From assembly GCA_023666835.1 (NCBI GenBank), contig JAMPBJ010000001.1:704383-768382 (forward strand): a stretch of DNA of 64,000 bases. The letters run 5' to 3'. The position numbers and the translations under genes were made by a program. The first letter of the stretch is position 1. Each line of letters opens with the position of its first letter. The stretch comes from Bacteroides sp. (lineage in GTDB: Bacteria > Bacteroidota > Bacteroidia > Bacteroidales > Muribaculaceae). Shown here piece after piece: positions 16,975 to 26,129 of this stretch. The notes below the pieces were generated by a model, which was given only the letters and a program-made list of their open reading frames with translations, did not search any database and was not told where the DNA came from.

Positions 16975-18978
16975 CTAAAAACAAGAGTTGATGATTTCGT
17001 CGTCGGCAATGTTGGGCATTGTTACCACCAGTCCGGGTGTGCGCTGCATCTGGCGCTTGATTGCCGACATGGCACCTTCGTTGCGTGCCCAGCTTCGGCG
17101 GGCAATGCCGTTGTTCACATCCCAGAGGAGCATTTCTTCAATATGGCGTCGCGACTCATCGCTGCCGTCGATCACCATGCCAAAGCCGCCGTTGATCACT
17201 TCGCCCCAACCTACGCCGCCTCCGTTGTGGATCGACACCCATGTGGCGCCGCGGAATCCGTCGCCGATCACATTGTGCACTGCCATGTCGGCGGTGAACT
17301 GCGATCCGTCGTATATGTTGGACGTTTCGCGGTAAGGGGAGTCGGTACCCGACACGTCGTGATGGTCGCGTCCGAGCACTATCGGGGCAGATATTTCGCC
17401 CGTAGCAATGGCGTCGTTGAATGCCAGGGCTATGCGTGTGCGTCCTTCACAGTCGGCATACAGTATGCGGGCCTGCGATCCGACGACGAGGTGGTTGCGC
17501 CCGGCCTCTTTGATCCAATGGATATTGTCGTCGAGTTGGCCGCGAATCTCTTCGGGCGCTTCAGCGCGAATCTCTTCGAGCACACGGGCGGCGATGGCGT
17601 CGGTCTTGGCCAGATCCTCAGGATCGCCTGAAGTGCACACCCAGCGGAACGGGCCGAAGCCGTAGTCGAAAAATCCCGGACCCATGATGTCCTGCACATA
17701 TGACGGATAGCGGAACTTACCGTCGGCGGTCATGATGTCGGCACCGGCGCGCGACGATTCGAGCAGAAAGGCATTGCCGTAGTCGAAGAAATACATTCCA
17801 CGTGCCGTCAGTCGGTTGATGGTGTCGACTTGGCGGCGCAGCGACTGCTGCACTCTGGTCTTGAATTCATCAGGTCGGTCGGCCATCATCTCCTTGGCTT
17901 CCTCAAATGTCAGACCCACGGGATAATATCCGCCCGCCCAGGGGTTGTGGAGCGATGTCTGGTCCGATCCGAGGTCAACTTTGATCTCCTCATCAGCAAG
18001 GCGCTCCCACAGATCGACCACATTGCCCTGATAGGCCAGCGAAACGGCTTCGCGATCGGCGCGAGCGCGACGAATGCGCTCCATCAGCACGTCGAGCGAC
18101 GTGTGCACTTCATCGACCCAGCCCTGCTCATGGCGCGTGGCAACAGCCTTGGGATTGATCTCGGCTATTACACTGACCACTCCGGCTATGTTGCCTGCCT
18201 TGGGCTGGGCTCCCGACATGCCGCCGAGGCCGGCCGACACGAAGAGCATGCCCCCGAGCGAAGTCTCTCCGGCTTTCAGACGTTTGCGCCCGGCATTGAG
18301 CACCGTGATTGTGGTGCCGTGGACTATGCCTTGCGGTCCGATATACATATATGACCCTGCGGTCATTTGGCCGTATTGCGACACTCCCAAAGCGTTGAAG
18401 CGCTCCCAGTCGTCGGGTTTGGAGTGGTTGGGGGTCACCATGCCGTTGGTCACCACCACGCGAGGGGCGTTGCGATGGCTCGGAAACAGTCCCAAAGGGT
18501 GGCCGGAATACATGACAAGGGTCTGCTCATCGGTCATCTCCGAGAGGTATTTCATGGTAAGCAGATATTGAGCCCAGTTCTGAAACACTGCTCCGTTGCC
18601 TCCATAGGTGATCAGTTCGTGAGGATGCTGTGCCACCCGCGGATCGAGGTTGTTCTGGATCATCATCATGATGGCTGCCGCCTGACGGCTTCGTGCCGGA
18701 TATTGTTCAATCGGCCGTGCGAACATTTCGTAGGTTGGACGATAACGATACATATATATGCGTCCGTAGTCGTGAAGTTCGCGGGCAAATTCCGGAGCGA
18801 GCCGGCTGTGAAGTTCGGCCGGGAAGTAGCGGAGAGCGTTGCGCAGTGCCAGATGCTTTTCGTCGTCGCTCAGAATATCTTTTCGGCGCGGGGCGTGGTT
18901 GACGGTGGTGTCGTAGCCCGGATGGTCGGGGAGCGTAGCGGGGATGCCGGCAGCTATAGTTTCTTTAAATGAGGTCAT
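16975..18978 (-). CDS. hutU: Urocanate hydratase
   Basis: 667 residues; this matches the longer form of urocanase rather than the 550-residue form of Pseudomonas. It converts urocanate to imidazolonepropionate with NAD+ as prosthetic electrophile. Recognisable segments are TYGGNGAVFQNWAQYLLTMK, LYSGHPLGLFPSH-like MYSGHPLG, VVTNGMVTPN and the glycine-rich ISAGLGGMSGAQPKA-like stretch FVSAGLGGMSGAQPKAGN. The start at 18978 overlaps the ftcD stop by four bases. Confidence 0.96.
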   Translation of the reverse strand: MTSFKETIAAGIPATLPDHPGYDTTVNHAPRRKDILSDDEKHLALRNALRYFPAELHSRLAPEFARELHDYGRIYMYRYRPTYEMFARPIEQYPARSRQAAAIMMMIQNNLDPRVAQHPHELITYGGNGAVFQNWAQYLLTMKYLSEMTDEQTLVMYSGHPLGLFPSHRNAPRVVVTNGMVTPNHSKPDDWERFNALGVSQYGQMTAGSYMYIGPQGIVHGTTITVLNAGRKRLKAGETSLGGMLFVSAGLGGMSGAQPKAGNIAGVVSVIAEINPKAVATRHEQGWVDEVHTSLDVLMERIRRARADREAVSLAYQGNVVDLWERLADEEIKVDLGSDQTSLHNPWAGGYYPVGLTFEEAKEMMADRPDEFKTRVQQSLRRQVDTINRLTARGMYFFDYGNAFLLESSRAGADIMTADGKFRYPSYVQDIMGPGFFDYGFGPFRWVCTSGDPEDLAKTDAIAARVLEEIRAEAPEEIRGQLDDNIHWIKEAGRNHLVVGSQARILYADCEGRTRIALAFNDAIATGEISAPIVLGRDHHDVSGTDSPYRETSNIYDGSQFTADMAVHNVIGDGFRGATWVSIHNGGGVGWGEVINGGFGMVIDGSDESRRHIEEMLLWDVNNGIARRSWARNEGAMSAIKRQMQRTPGLVVTMPNIADDEIINSCF

Positions 18979-20669
18979 ATCTTGTCGTTGACGATTTGGA
19001 GTATCTTTGATTCATAGCGATTGGCTTCTTCGGCCATTGCGTCGGCCTGTGCGGTGAGTTTGGCTGCCAATTCCTTGTCGGCCAAAGATGCGGCGTTGAT
19101 CTTTACATTTAGTCGCGCACCAAGCACGGCGGCGCGGGCGGCAAGTGCGCCGACGCCGGCATCGCTCACCGAGGCAGGATTGCCGTTGATGGCCATCGCC
19201 TCAAGCAGTGGGAAGGCATCGAGAGCGGCCTCCATGGTTCGCAACGGCACGCGGGCGGCATATACGGTGGCTTCCTCGATGGCCAGGTCGCGCTGGCGAC
19301 GCTCTTCGTCGCTCGATTTTGGCATCTGTATGGCGGCCATTACCCGGTTGAATGCCTGAGTGTCTTCGTCGACTAATTCAAGCAGATGTGTCAAAAGCAA
19401 CTGGCCGCCATCGGCATAGTTGGAAAATTCTTCCCATCGCTCGTCCCATCCGGCTTTGTGAGCCGACAGGTTGGCAACCATCGTGCCGAGTGCGGCTGCG
19501 AGTGCGCCCATATAGGCGGATACGGATCCACCGCCCGGTGCCGGTGATTCCGACGCCGTGGTTTCGGCAAATTCCTTGCAGGTAAGGTCGGTCAACCGGG
19601 ATCCACCCTTTTCTTCTATCATGTATTCTATCACCTTTTCCTCGGGACGGAACGGTGCAAGTTCGTCGAGTCCCATCGATTTGATGGCAATGCGTATGAT
19701 CTCTTCGTCGGGCAGACCGGTAGATCGTTGCTGTTTGTGCAGAAAATAGCGGCCGGCATCGATGAGGGCACGTTTTGGCAGAAGGCCCACAATCTCAGTG
19801 CCCGTCACTCTTATGCCACGGGCATTGGCGGCACGGCACACTTCGTCGAAGGCCACATGGAGCGGTGTCCGCGATATGTCGGTGATGTTCATCGACACCT
19901 GGGCTATGCCGTACTCATCGATAAACCATCCGATCGCTTTTGTGGCCGGAAGTGTTCCGGGCAGCATTATCACTTTGCCGTCGGCATCGGTCATAGGTCG
20001 GCCGTTGGGTTTGCCACCTTCGCGTTTCGGACGGCCTTTTTCTCTGACGTCGAAGGCTATGGCGTTGGCCCGACGGGTCGAAGTGGTGTTGAGGTTGAAG
20101 TTGACCGCTATGAGAAAGTCGCGTGCTCCGACGGCTGTTGCACCGGTGCGGGCCACGTCTTCGGTCATCTGTCGAGGCCCGAAGTCAGGTCCTTCGCTTT
20201 CCGACGGCAATCTGTCGGCCAGCCCTTCATATTCGCCCCGACGACACACGGCGAGATTTTTGCGCTCGGGTGCAAACGCTGAGGCTTCGTAGCAGTAGAC
20301 GGGGATCGACAGCTCGTCGGCAATGCGTCGACCCAGTTCACGGGCCATTTCGGCGCATTCTTCCAGTGTGACGCCCTCGACCGGTATGAGTGGAAGCACA
20401 TCGGTGGCTCCCATGCGGGGATGCGCTCCATGGTGTTTGCTCATATCTATCAGCTCGGCGGCGCGTTTCACTCCGCGGAAGGCTGCTTCAACCACCGCCT
20501 CCGGTGAGCCCACGAAGGTGACCACGGTGCGGTTGGTGGCTTGGCCTGGATCGACATCCAGCAGACTGACCCCTTCGACTGATTTTATCGCATCTGTGAT
20601 TGACTGTATGATTTGTTTGTCGCGCCCTTCGCTGAAATTGGGCACGCACTCTATGATTCGGTTTTTCAT
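18975..20669 (-). CDS. ftcD: Bifunctional glutamate formimidoyltransferase / formimidoyl-THF cyclodeaminase
   Basis: 564 residues, a two-domain fusion as in the animal enzyme. Residues 1 to about 330 form the formiminotransferase (ECVPNFSEGRDKQII at the start, HHGAHPRMGATDVLPL with the catalytic His, MNITDISRTPLHVAF). From about 355 on is the cyclodeaminase (SPAPGGGSVSAYMGALAAAL, then MEAALDAFPLLEAMA). It transfers the formimino group of N-formiminoglutamate to tetrahydrofolate and then releases ammonia, giving glutamate and methenyl-THF. First gene of the hut operon, with its own promoter. Confidence 0.97.
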   Translation of the reverse strand: MKNRIIECVPNFSEGRDKQIIQSITDAIKSVEGVSLLDVDPGQATNRTVVTFVGSPEAVVEAAFRGVKRAAELIDMSKHHGAHPRMGATDVLPLIPVEGVTLEECAEMARELGRRIADELSIPVYCYEASAFAPERKNLAVCRRGEYEGLADRLPSESEGPDFGPRQMTEDVARTGATAVGARDFLIAVNFNLNTTSTRRANAIAFDVREKGRPKREGGKPNGRPMTDADGKVIMLPGTLPATKAIGWFIDEYGIAQVSMNITDISRTPLHVAFDEVCRAANARGIRVTGTEIVGLLPKRALIDAGRYFLHKQQRSTGLPDEEIIRIAIKSMGLDELAPFRPEEKVIEYMIEEKGGSRLTDLTCKEFAETTASESPAPGGGSVSAYMGALAAALGTMVANLSAHKAGWDERWEEFSNYADGGQLLLTHLLELVDEDTQAFNRVMAAIQMPKSSDEERRQRDLAIEEATVYAARVPLRTMEAALDAFPLLEAMAINGNPASVSDAGVGALAARAAVLGARLNVKINAASLADKELAAKLTAQADAMAEEANRYESKILQIVNDKI

Positions 20670-20688
20670 GTCGGTTGAATTTGTTCAA

Positions 20689-20720
20689 CAAACATAATCA
20701 AAAATCCGCTATACACCAAA
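20689..20720 (-). promoter_or_regulatory. Promoter of the hut operon
   Basis: Minus strand TTTG (20720-20717), 20 bases, TATGTTTG (20696-20689). Transcription would start near 20682, only about 13 bases ahead of the ftcD ATG. Confidence 0.7.
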
Positions 20721-20724
20721 AAAA

Positions 20725-20798
20725 ACGGCTATCTCCCGACAGCCGTCTTAATCTTTAACCTTAAATCTAATACCATGAAAAAAACACAGTGCAAATAG
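20725..20798 (+). promoter_or_regulatory. Hairpin and seven-residue minicistron upstream of the response regulator
   Basis: ACGGCT/AGCCGT hairpin at 20725-20746, then an AT-rich CTTAATCTTTAACC, then ATG at 20775 opening a frame for MKKTQCK that stops at 20798. The two-component genes follow at 20956. The layout suggests a leader with attenuation or a conserved Bacteroidetes 5' element; nothing proves function. The remaining bases to 20955 are AT-rich with possible -7 boxes near 20883-20898. Confidence 0.35.
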
Positions 20799-20955
20799 TA
20801 ATTATACATTCTCAACACCTTATTATATATTTTGTTTTCGATCCGGTTTCTATTTAAATATTTTTAACAATCGTAATCACTCTTTCTTTGTATCTTTACA
20901 AAGCTAAAATGCACTTCAGTTAATAGAGTAAAATTGCATATTTATTGAATATATT

Positions 20956-21666
20956 ATGAGAATTAAAATACTTGTCATCGACGACGAAGAAGCTTTGTGC
21001 GAGATCCTCAAGTTCAATCTTGAGAAAGAGGGATATGAGGTTGATTGCGCCTACAGTGCTGAGGAAGCACTCGAAATGGATCTGTTGTCATATTCTCTGT
21101 TTATCGTCGATATCATGATGGGGGCGCTTAGCGGCTTCGACTTCGCCAAGCGTGTGCGCAATATGGAAAAAACAGAAAACACTCCCATTATTTTCTGTTC
21201 GGCTCTCAACGGTGAGGACGATACGGTGATGGGACTGAATATCGGCGCCGACGATTATGTCACCAAGCCGTTTGTCATTTCGGTGGTTCTCTCAAGAGTC
21301 CGCGCTGTTCTCCGTCGCAGCCAGTCGGCCCGCCAGTGGGAATACAACGTATCGAAAGGTCTTTATGAACCCGACATCACATTCCAGACGCTGCGCATCG
21401 ATCGAAATGACAAACTCGCATATCTCGACGGTGAGGACATGGGCTTGACGCGCACCGAATTCGACATCCTCCTCTTTTTCCTCACCCACCGCAACCGCAT
21501 CTATTCGCGTGAGGAAATCATCCGCCAGGTGTGGGACAACGATGTAGTTGTCACCAACCGCACCATCGATACCAACATCGCACGTCTTCGCAAAAAAATA
21601 GGCCCTTACGGCAACAATATAGTCACCCGGCTCGGATTCGGCTATGGGTTTAAAGAGACAATTTAA
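20956..21666 (+). CDS. OmpR-family response regulator
   Basis: 236 residues. Receiver domain 1-120: acidic pocket VIDDEEAL, phospho-acceptor Asp in FIVDIMMG (about residue 54), CSALNGEDD and the TKPF lysine. Then a winged-helix DNA-binding domain (about 140-232) with LTRTEFDILLFF and SREEIIRQVWDND, TIDTNIARLRKKIG, RLGFGYGF. It overlaps the kinase gene downstream by 23 bases. The target genes cannot be told from sequence; no Bacteroidetes-named regulator such as RprY fits better than a generic PhoP-like call. Confidence 0.95.
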   Translation: MRIKILVIDDEEALCEILKFNLEKEGYEVDCAYSAEEALEMDLLSYSLFIVDIMMGALSGFDFAKRVRNMEKTENTPIIFCSALNGEDDTVMGLNIGADDYVTKPFVISVVLSRVRAVLRRSQSARQWEYNVSKGLYEPDITFQTLRIDRNDKLAYLDGEDMGLTRTEFDILLFFLTHRNRIYSREEIIRQVWDNDVVVTNRTIDTNIARLRKKIGPYGNNIVTRLGFGYGFKETI

Positions 21667-23104
21667 ATATAGCTTCTGGTGGCGCCTATTCACCCCTATG
21701 GTGCTGACATCGTGGGCCCTTGTGGCTTTTCTGATGAGCTATAGCTATGTCCATGAGAAGGAGTACAAGGAGGAAAATATCAGGCGTCAGCTCTCTTTAT
21801 TCAGCTCGCGCATTATTTCGGCCTACAAATCAGGCATCGACGTGCAGCAGTTCCTCAACATGCTCAGCATGATGATTGAGGATACATCCTACAGCGGTGT
21901 TCGTGTCAGTGTCTTTTTCCCCGGATCGGATTCCAACGTGCCCAAATACTACATTGGGCGTCCGATCGATCGCGACTATCTGGCCGACAATGCAGGTCTC
22001 GGTGTCGACGATCGCAATGCCGCCGTCACTCAAAGCCGCTCGGGCGAACTATTCTACTATAAAATAAGCAAAGGCAACGTCAACGATATTCTCGTCTACA
22101 CGGCTTTGCCCTACGATCCGGCTCTCGAAGCATCGCTGAAGAGCACGAGCACTTCATTCTGGATCATACTGTTTTTGTTGCTTGCTCTCGTCACTTTTAT
22201 AGCCTACAAAATCACCGACAGCATTTCGAGCAATATCTCGATGCTCCGCGACTTTGCTGTCAATGCCAATAATCGCGCCATACGATTCGACGAAACACAA
22301 TTCCCGCACAACGAACTCGGCGATATTTCACGCGAAATTGTCCGGCTTTATCGCGAACGCGGCGAGGCTCTCGAACGCAGCAAGCGCGAACACAAAATAG
22401 CCATTCATGCTGTGGAGGACAAGACGCGTATCAAGCGCCAGATGACCAACAATATCAATCACGAGCTGAAAACCCCCGTTGGTGTGATCAAAGGTTATCT
22501 CGACACCGTTCTGTCGTCCGACGACATGGACGATGAAATGCGCAACTACTTCCTGCGACGTGCTCAGGACAATGTTGACCGCCTCTGCAATCTGCTCAAC
22601 GATGTGTCCACCATGACCCGCCTCGAAGAGGGAAGCGGCAATATCCCCAAATCCACCATCAATTTCCACGATCTGATTTTCGCTGTCGAAAACGACTTCA
22701 ACGCCGCCGGCATGTTCGGAAATATGAAGTTCTCGTTCGAAATTCCGATGGATTGTGAGATCAAAGGCAACAACAACCTGCTCAGCAGCGCCATCTCCAA
22801 CCTTATAAAGAATGCCGTGCTCCATTCCCACGGCACTGAGATGGGCATACGTCTTCTCTCGCAGTCGAAAAAATACTACACGTTTATGTTCTGGGACAAC
22901 GGCACGGGTGTTGATCCGGTCCATATTCCGCATCTGTTCGACCGCTTCTACCGAGTGGATTCCGGGCGATCTCGCAAAACCGGCGGCACAGGCCTCGGCC
23001 TGCCCATTGTAAAGAATATCATAGAATCGCTTGGCGGGTCGCTGTCAGTCAGCAATCGTTCGCAGGGAGGACTGCAATTCATGTTCACTCTCGTCAAAGC
23101 CTAA
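21644..23104 (+). CDS. Membrane sensor histidine kinase
   Basis: 486 residues. Two membrane helices (about 14-34 and 170-190) enclose a roughly 135-residue extracytoplasmic sensor domain, followed by a HAMP-like linker, the H box NNINHELKTPVGVIKGYLDT (about residue 275-295), N box SSAISNLIKNAV, and ATP-lid glycines in FWDNGTGV and KTGGTGLGLPIVKNI. The start overlaps the regulator gene, so the pair is made at a fixed ratio. The ligand is unknown. Confidence 0.95.
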   Translation: MGLKRQFKYSFWWRLFTPMVLTSWALVAFLMSYSYVHEKEYKEENIRRQLSLFSSRIISAYKSGIDVQQFLNMLSMMIEDTSYSGVRVSVFFPGSDSNVPKYYIGRPIDRDYLADNAGLGVDDRNAAVTQSRSGELFYYKISKGNVNDILVYTALPYDPALEASLKSTSTSFWIILFLLLALVTFIAYKITDSISSNISMLRDFAVNANNRAIRFDETQFPHNELGDISREIVRLYRERGEALERSKREHKIAIHAVEDKTRIKRQMTNNINHELKTPVGVIKGYLDTVLSSDDMDDEMRNYFLRRAQDNVDRLCNLLNDVSTMTRLEEGSGNIPKSTINFHDLIFAVENDFNAAGMFGNMKFSFEIPMDCEIKGNNNLLSSAISNLIKNAVLHSHGTEMGIRLLSQSKKYYTFMFWDNGTGVDPVHIPHLFDRFYRVDSGRSRKTGGTGLGLPIVKNIIESLGGSLSVSNRSQGGLQFMFTLVKA

Positions 23105-23127
23105 GCGCAACCAATCTCACAGAGACT

Positions 23128-23195
23128 CGTATAAGATATATATCCGGTATAAATCGTATAAATCTTATATAACTTATAAATCGTATTAATCTTAT
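23128..23195. repeat. AT-rich TATAAATC-type repeat
   Basis: Degenerate repeats of TATAAATCgTATAA type just past the kinase stop. Related stretches occur at 23535-23576, 37348-37370 and 60310-60336, all intergenic. Confidence 0.6.
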
Positions 23196-23318
23196 GAGCC
23201 CGCGCCCCTCAACCTTGCTCCATGTATATGCGACGTTAAACAAAGTTAAAAATGAGGAATTTCTTCTGTGGTAACACAATTGTAACAAGATTGCTACCGA
23301 TGTGTTAAAACGCACCTT

Positions 23319-23326
23319 TATCTTTG
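23319..23326 (+). promoter_or_regulatory. Promoter box of a candidate small RNA
   Basis: TATCTTTG matches TAnnTTTG exactly. A TTG lies at 23291-23293, 25 bases upstream, slightly far. No gene follows on this strand for over 4 kb. Confidence 0.55.
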
Positions 23327-23331
23327 CCTCC

Positions 23332-23487
23332 GTAAATAAGATACCTCGTTTAGGTAATAGACCGAATTAAATACATACATAATTAAATCAATACCATAGA
23401 ACAACAATTGCAAAGTAGTAATTAAGAGACATTTTTTTGAAACAATATAGTTTGAGCTGTCGGTGAGACAGTTCAAACTGTTTTATA
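23332..23487 (+). ncRNA. Candidate small non-coding RNA
   Basis: About 155 bases between a consensus -7 box and a factor-independent terminator: 23449-23461 pairs with 23467-23479 (13 base pairs with one G-U, loop GGTGA), then GTTTTATA. No reading frame of note. The interior is AT-rich (about 23340-23440), so a stable fold is not obvious apart from the terminator. Could be a regulatory RNA or a decayed leader. The surrounding 735 bases from 23105 to 23839 hold no gene. Confidence 0.45.
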
Positions 23488-23534
23488 CCCCTGGCGAAAT
23501 ATATTTCAGCGGCCCGTGTTTGCGGGGAGCTACC

Positions 23535-23576
23535 TTATAAATCGTATAAATCATATAAATCATATAAATCATATAG
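23535..23576. repeat. Tandem AT repeat
   Basis: Three to four tandem nine-base units of ATCATATAA type after a TTATAAATCG start. Same family as the repeat at 23128-23195. Confidence 0.65.
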
Positions 23577-23697
23577 GCCCGGCCACATCAACTAGGTGGC
23601 GAAGCCGCCCCAACTCCCAATCATCGACGAAGAAACCTTCGCCGACTTTTTTTCGTCGAATTTTGCTATTTCTGGATCAAATCGATCCGGGTGTTGC

Positions 23698-23705
23698 TAT
23701 CTTTG
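23698..23705 (+). promoter_or_regulatory. -7 box pointing toward the LptF/G gene's 3' end
   Basis: TATCTTTG; no gene follows before the convergent permease stop at 23840. A GGATC/GATCC hairpin lies just upstream and a CGAAG/CTTCG hairpin with a T run at 23627-23655. May drive a short antisense RNA or be a relic. Confidence 0.3.
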
Positions 23706-23839
23706 CCGATGCGTTGACGTATGGGCATAGGGTCGGCAACGTGAGCTCTTTGAAATCTTTTGGTAGAAATTGTGACTCACACAACATGTGAATGACACGC
23801 TCGGGGCAAGTGTGTCTGAATTGTGTTGTCCGGGTGTGA

Positions 23840-24949
23840 TTAACCTCGGGAGGCTTTGAGATACAGGCATATGGCTATGATGGCATAAATGGCATTGGGG
23901 ATCCACATGGCCACCATGGGCGACGTGTAGCCGCTGACAGCAAATGTCGACGTGACGGTCATAAACAGGATGTAGCTGAAGCTGAGCACCAGACCGATGC
24001 CTATGTTCAGACCCATGCCTCCCTTGACTTTTCGCGACGACAGCGACATGCCTATTATAGTCAGAATAAAAGCGGCGGCTGTCATTGCAAATCGTTTGTG
24101 GTATTCGATTTCGAAATTCTTTATGTTGGCCACACCGCGCATCTTCTGTCGGTCGATGTAGGTTTTCAGATCCGGAGTGGTCATGGTCTCCTGATCGTTT
24201 TTCGAAATGAGAAAATCGCGGGGCTCGATCGGGATTATGGTGTCGAGCTTGTTGCCGCGGGTTATCTGTTCACGTCCGTCGACGAAAGTTCGGATCATAT
24301 AGTCGCGCACCTGCCAGTTGTGCAGCGAGTCGTAGCGTATGGTCTGAGCTGTCAGTCTTGAGGCCAGAGTTTTGTTGTCGAACGATTCGAGCGAGAATTT
24401 GTAGCCGGTTTTCGTGTTGCTGTCATAGCGGCTCATGTATGCGATCTCGCCTTTGGCAACCTGAAGCTGGATGTTTGCCCCATACTCCACGCGTTTGTTT
24501 TTCACGTATGTGTTGGTGAAATTAATTCGTTCAACGTTGGCCGGAGGTATGATATAGGCGCTAAGCAGGTAGGTGGCTATGGCTATCACGGTGGCCGAAA
24601 TCAGGTAGGGGCGCATGAAGCGGCGGTAGCTCATACCACCTGACAGCATTGCTATGATCTCGGAGTTGTCGGCCAGCTTCGACGTGAAGAATATCACGGC
24701 GATAAACGTGAAGAGTGGGCTGAACTGGTTGGCGAAATAGGGCAGGAAGTTGAGGAAGTAGTCAAACAGGGTGGCTTTCAGCGGAGCCTTGAGGAAAGCA
24801 TCGAGCTTCTCGTTGACGTCAAACATTATGGTGATCGCAAGGATCAGCATGATGGCAAAGATGTAGGTGCCGAGAAACTTTCCGATAATGTATCTATCGA
24901 GAATTTTAATGGGCCATTGCAGCTTCAGTCGTAGTTTCGGCAATTTCAT
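23840..24949 (-). CDS. LptF/LptG-family permease (lipopolysaccharide export)
   Basis: 369 residues, usual length. Six membrane helices, three before and three after a periplasmic domain (about 120-270). The N-terminus ILDRYIIGKFLGTYIFAIML and the segment SEIIAMLSGGMSYRRFMRP (coupling helix) are typical for the YjgP/YjgQ family. With LptB and a partner permease it extracts lipopolysaccharide from the inner membrane. Which of LptF or LptG it is cannot be told. It follows tgt by about 45 bases on the same strand, a frequent Bacteroidetes pair. Confidence 0.9.
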   Translation of the reverse strand: MKLPKLRLKLQWPIKILDRYIIGKFLGTYIFAIMLILAITIMFDVNEKLDAFLKAPLKATLFDYFLNFLPYFANQFSPLFTFIAVIFFTSKLADNSEIIAMLSGGMSYRRFMRPYLISATVIAIATYLLSAYIIPPANVERINFTNTYVKNKRVEYGANIQLQVAKGEIAYMSRYDSNTKTGYKFSLESFDNKTLASRLTAQTIRYDSLHNWQVRDYMIRTFVDGREQITRGNKLDTIIPIEPRDFLISKNDQETMTTPDLKTYIDRQKMRGVANIKNFEIEYHKRFAMTAAAFILTIIGMSLSSRKVKGGMGLNIGIGLVLSFSYILFMTVTSTFAVSGYTSPMVAMWIPNAIYAIIAICLYLKASRG

Positions 24950-24994
24950 CTTCGGTGGGATTGAAAAATAATGTTGACTGGGCGGGGAGAGTGT

Positions 24995-26125
24995 TTAGAG
25001 TCGTTGGGTGACGCGGGTTACCATTTCGGCTTTCCATGTGGGGAAGTCGCCTGACATGATGTGTTTGCGGGCTTCGCCCACGAGCCACAGGTAGAAGGCC
25101 AGGTTGTGGATCGACGCTATCTGCATGGCAAGCAGTTCCTGGCTGATGAACAGGTGGCGCAGATAAGCTCTCGAATATGTACGGTCCACGTAGCTGGGGC
25201 CATCGGGGTCGATAGGGGAGAAGTCGTCGGCCCACTTTTTGTTGCGCATGTTCATCACGCCGTTGGCTGTGAACAGCATACCGTTGCGGCCGTTTCGCGT
25301 TGGCATCACGCAGTCCATCATGTCAACACCGCGGTCGATGGCTTCGAGTATGTTGGCCGGAGTCCCGACACCCATTAGGTATCGTGGTCGATCGGCGGGA
25401 AGTATGTCGTTGACCACTTCTATCATTTCATACATCACTTCGGTGGGTTCTCCCACAGCCAGTCCACCTATGGCATTGCCGTCGGCTCCGAGGTCGCTGA
25501 CAAATTTTGCCGACTCACGGCGCAGGTCGGGGTAGGTGACGCCCTGCACTATCGGGAAGTAGGCTTGCGAATATCCATACAGTCCTTCAGTCTCTTTGTA
25601 GCGTTTCCATCCGCGCTGCAGCCAGCGATGAGTCAGACCGAGCGATTTTTTGGCATATTGATAGTCGGCCGTTCCCGGTGGACATTCGTCAAGGGCCATC
25701 ATGATGTCGGCGCCAATGGCACGTTCTATGTCGACCACGTTTTCAGGCGTAAACAGGTGGCGGGAGCCGTCGATGTGCGACCGGAAGTGTGCACCCTCCT
25801 CTGTCAGTTTTCTGCGGTCGGAAAGACTGAACACCTGGAATCCACCGCTGTCAGTCAATATTGGGCGTTCCCATCCGTTGAATTTGTGCAGTCCGCCGGC
25901 CTGACGTATGATGTCGATGCCGGGTCGGAGATACAGATGGTAGGTGTTGCCCAGTATGATCTGTGCTTTTATGTCGTCGCGAAGCTCATGCTGGTGCACG
26001 CCTTTGACAGAGCCGAGCGTGCCGACCGGCATAAAGATCGGGGTCTCTATCGTGCCATGGTCGGTGGTGATCAGTCCTGCGCGGGCATTGGAGCCGGATG
26101 CTGTCGCTTGAAGTTCAAAATTCAT
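24995..26125 (-). CDS. tgt: tRNA-guanine(34) transglycosylase, zinc cysteines absent
   Basis: 376 residues from the Met at 26125 (MNFELQATASG), as in the family; the longer frame starts inside the promoter. It swaps guanine 34 for preQ1 in tRNAs with GUN anticodons. Substrate pocket GGFQVFSLSD, MALDECPPG, GLAVGEP and the nucleophile region MDCVMPTRNGRNGM are intact. At the place where most bacterial enzymes carry the zinc-binding CxCxxC, this one has DFSPIDPDGPSYVDRTYSRA and no cysteine; only the His of IASIHNLAFY remains. I recall the same in other Bacteroidetes. queD and queE are in the window too. Confidence 0.95.
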   Translation of the reverse strand: MNFELQATASGSNARAGLITTDHGTIETPIFMPVGTLGSVKGVHQHELRDDIKAQIILGNTYHLYLRPGIDIIRQAGGLHKFNGWERPILTDSGGFQVFSLSDRRKLTEEGAHFRSHIDGSRHLFTPENVVDIERAIGADIMMALDECPPGTADYQYAKKSLGLTHRWLQRGWKRYKETEGLYGYSQAYFPIVQGVTYPDLRRESAKFVSDLGADGNAIGGLAVGEPTEVMYEMIEVVNDILPADRPRYLMGVGTPANILEAIDRGVDMMDCVMPTRNGRNGMLFTANGVMNMRNKKWADDFSPIDPDGPSYVDRTYSRAYLRHLFISQELLAMQIASIHNLAFYLWLVGEARKHIMSGDFPTWKAEMVTRVTQRL

Positions 26126-26129
26126 GCCG

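Noticed and set aside
20956-23104. Identification of the two-component pair as RprY/RprX
   Set aside because: The receiver domain does not match what I recall of RprY, so only a generic OmpR/kinase call is given.
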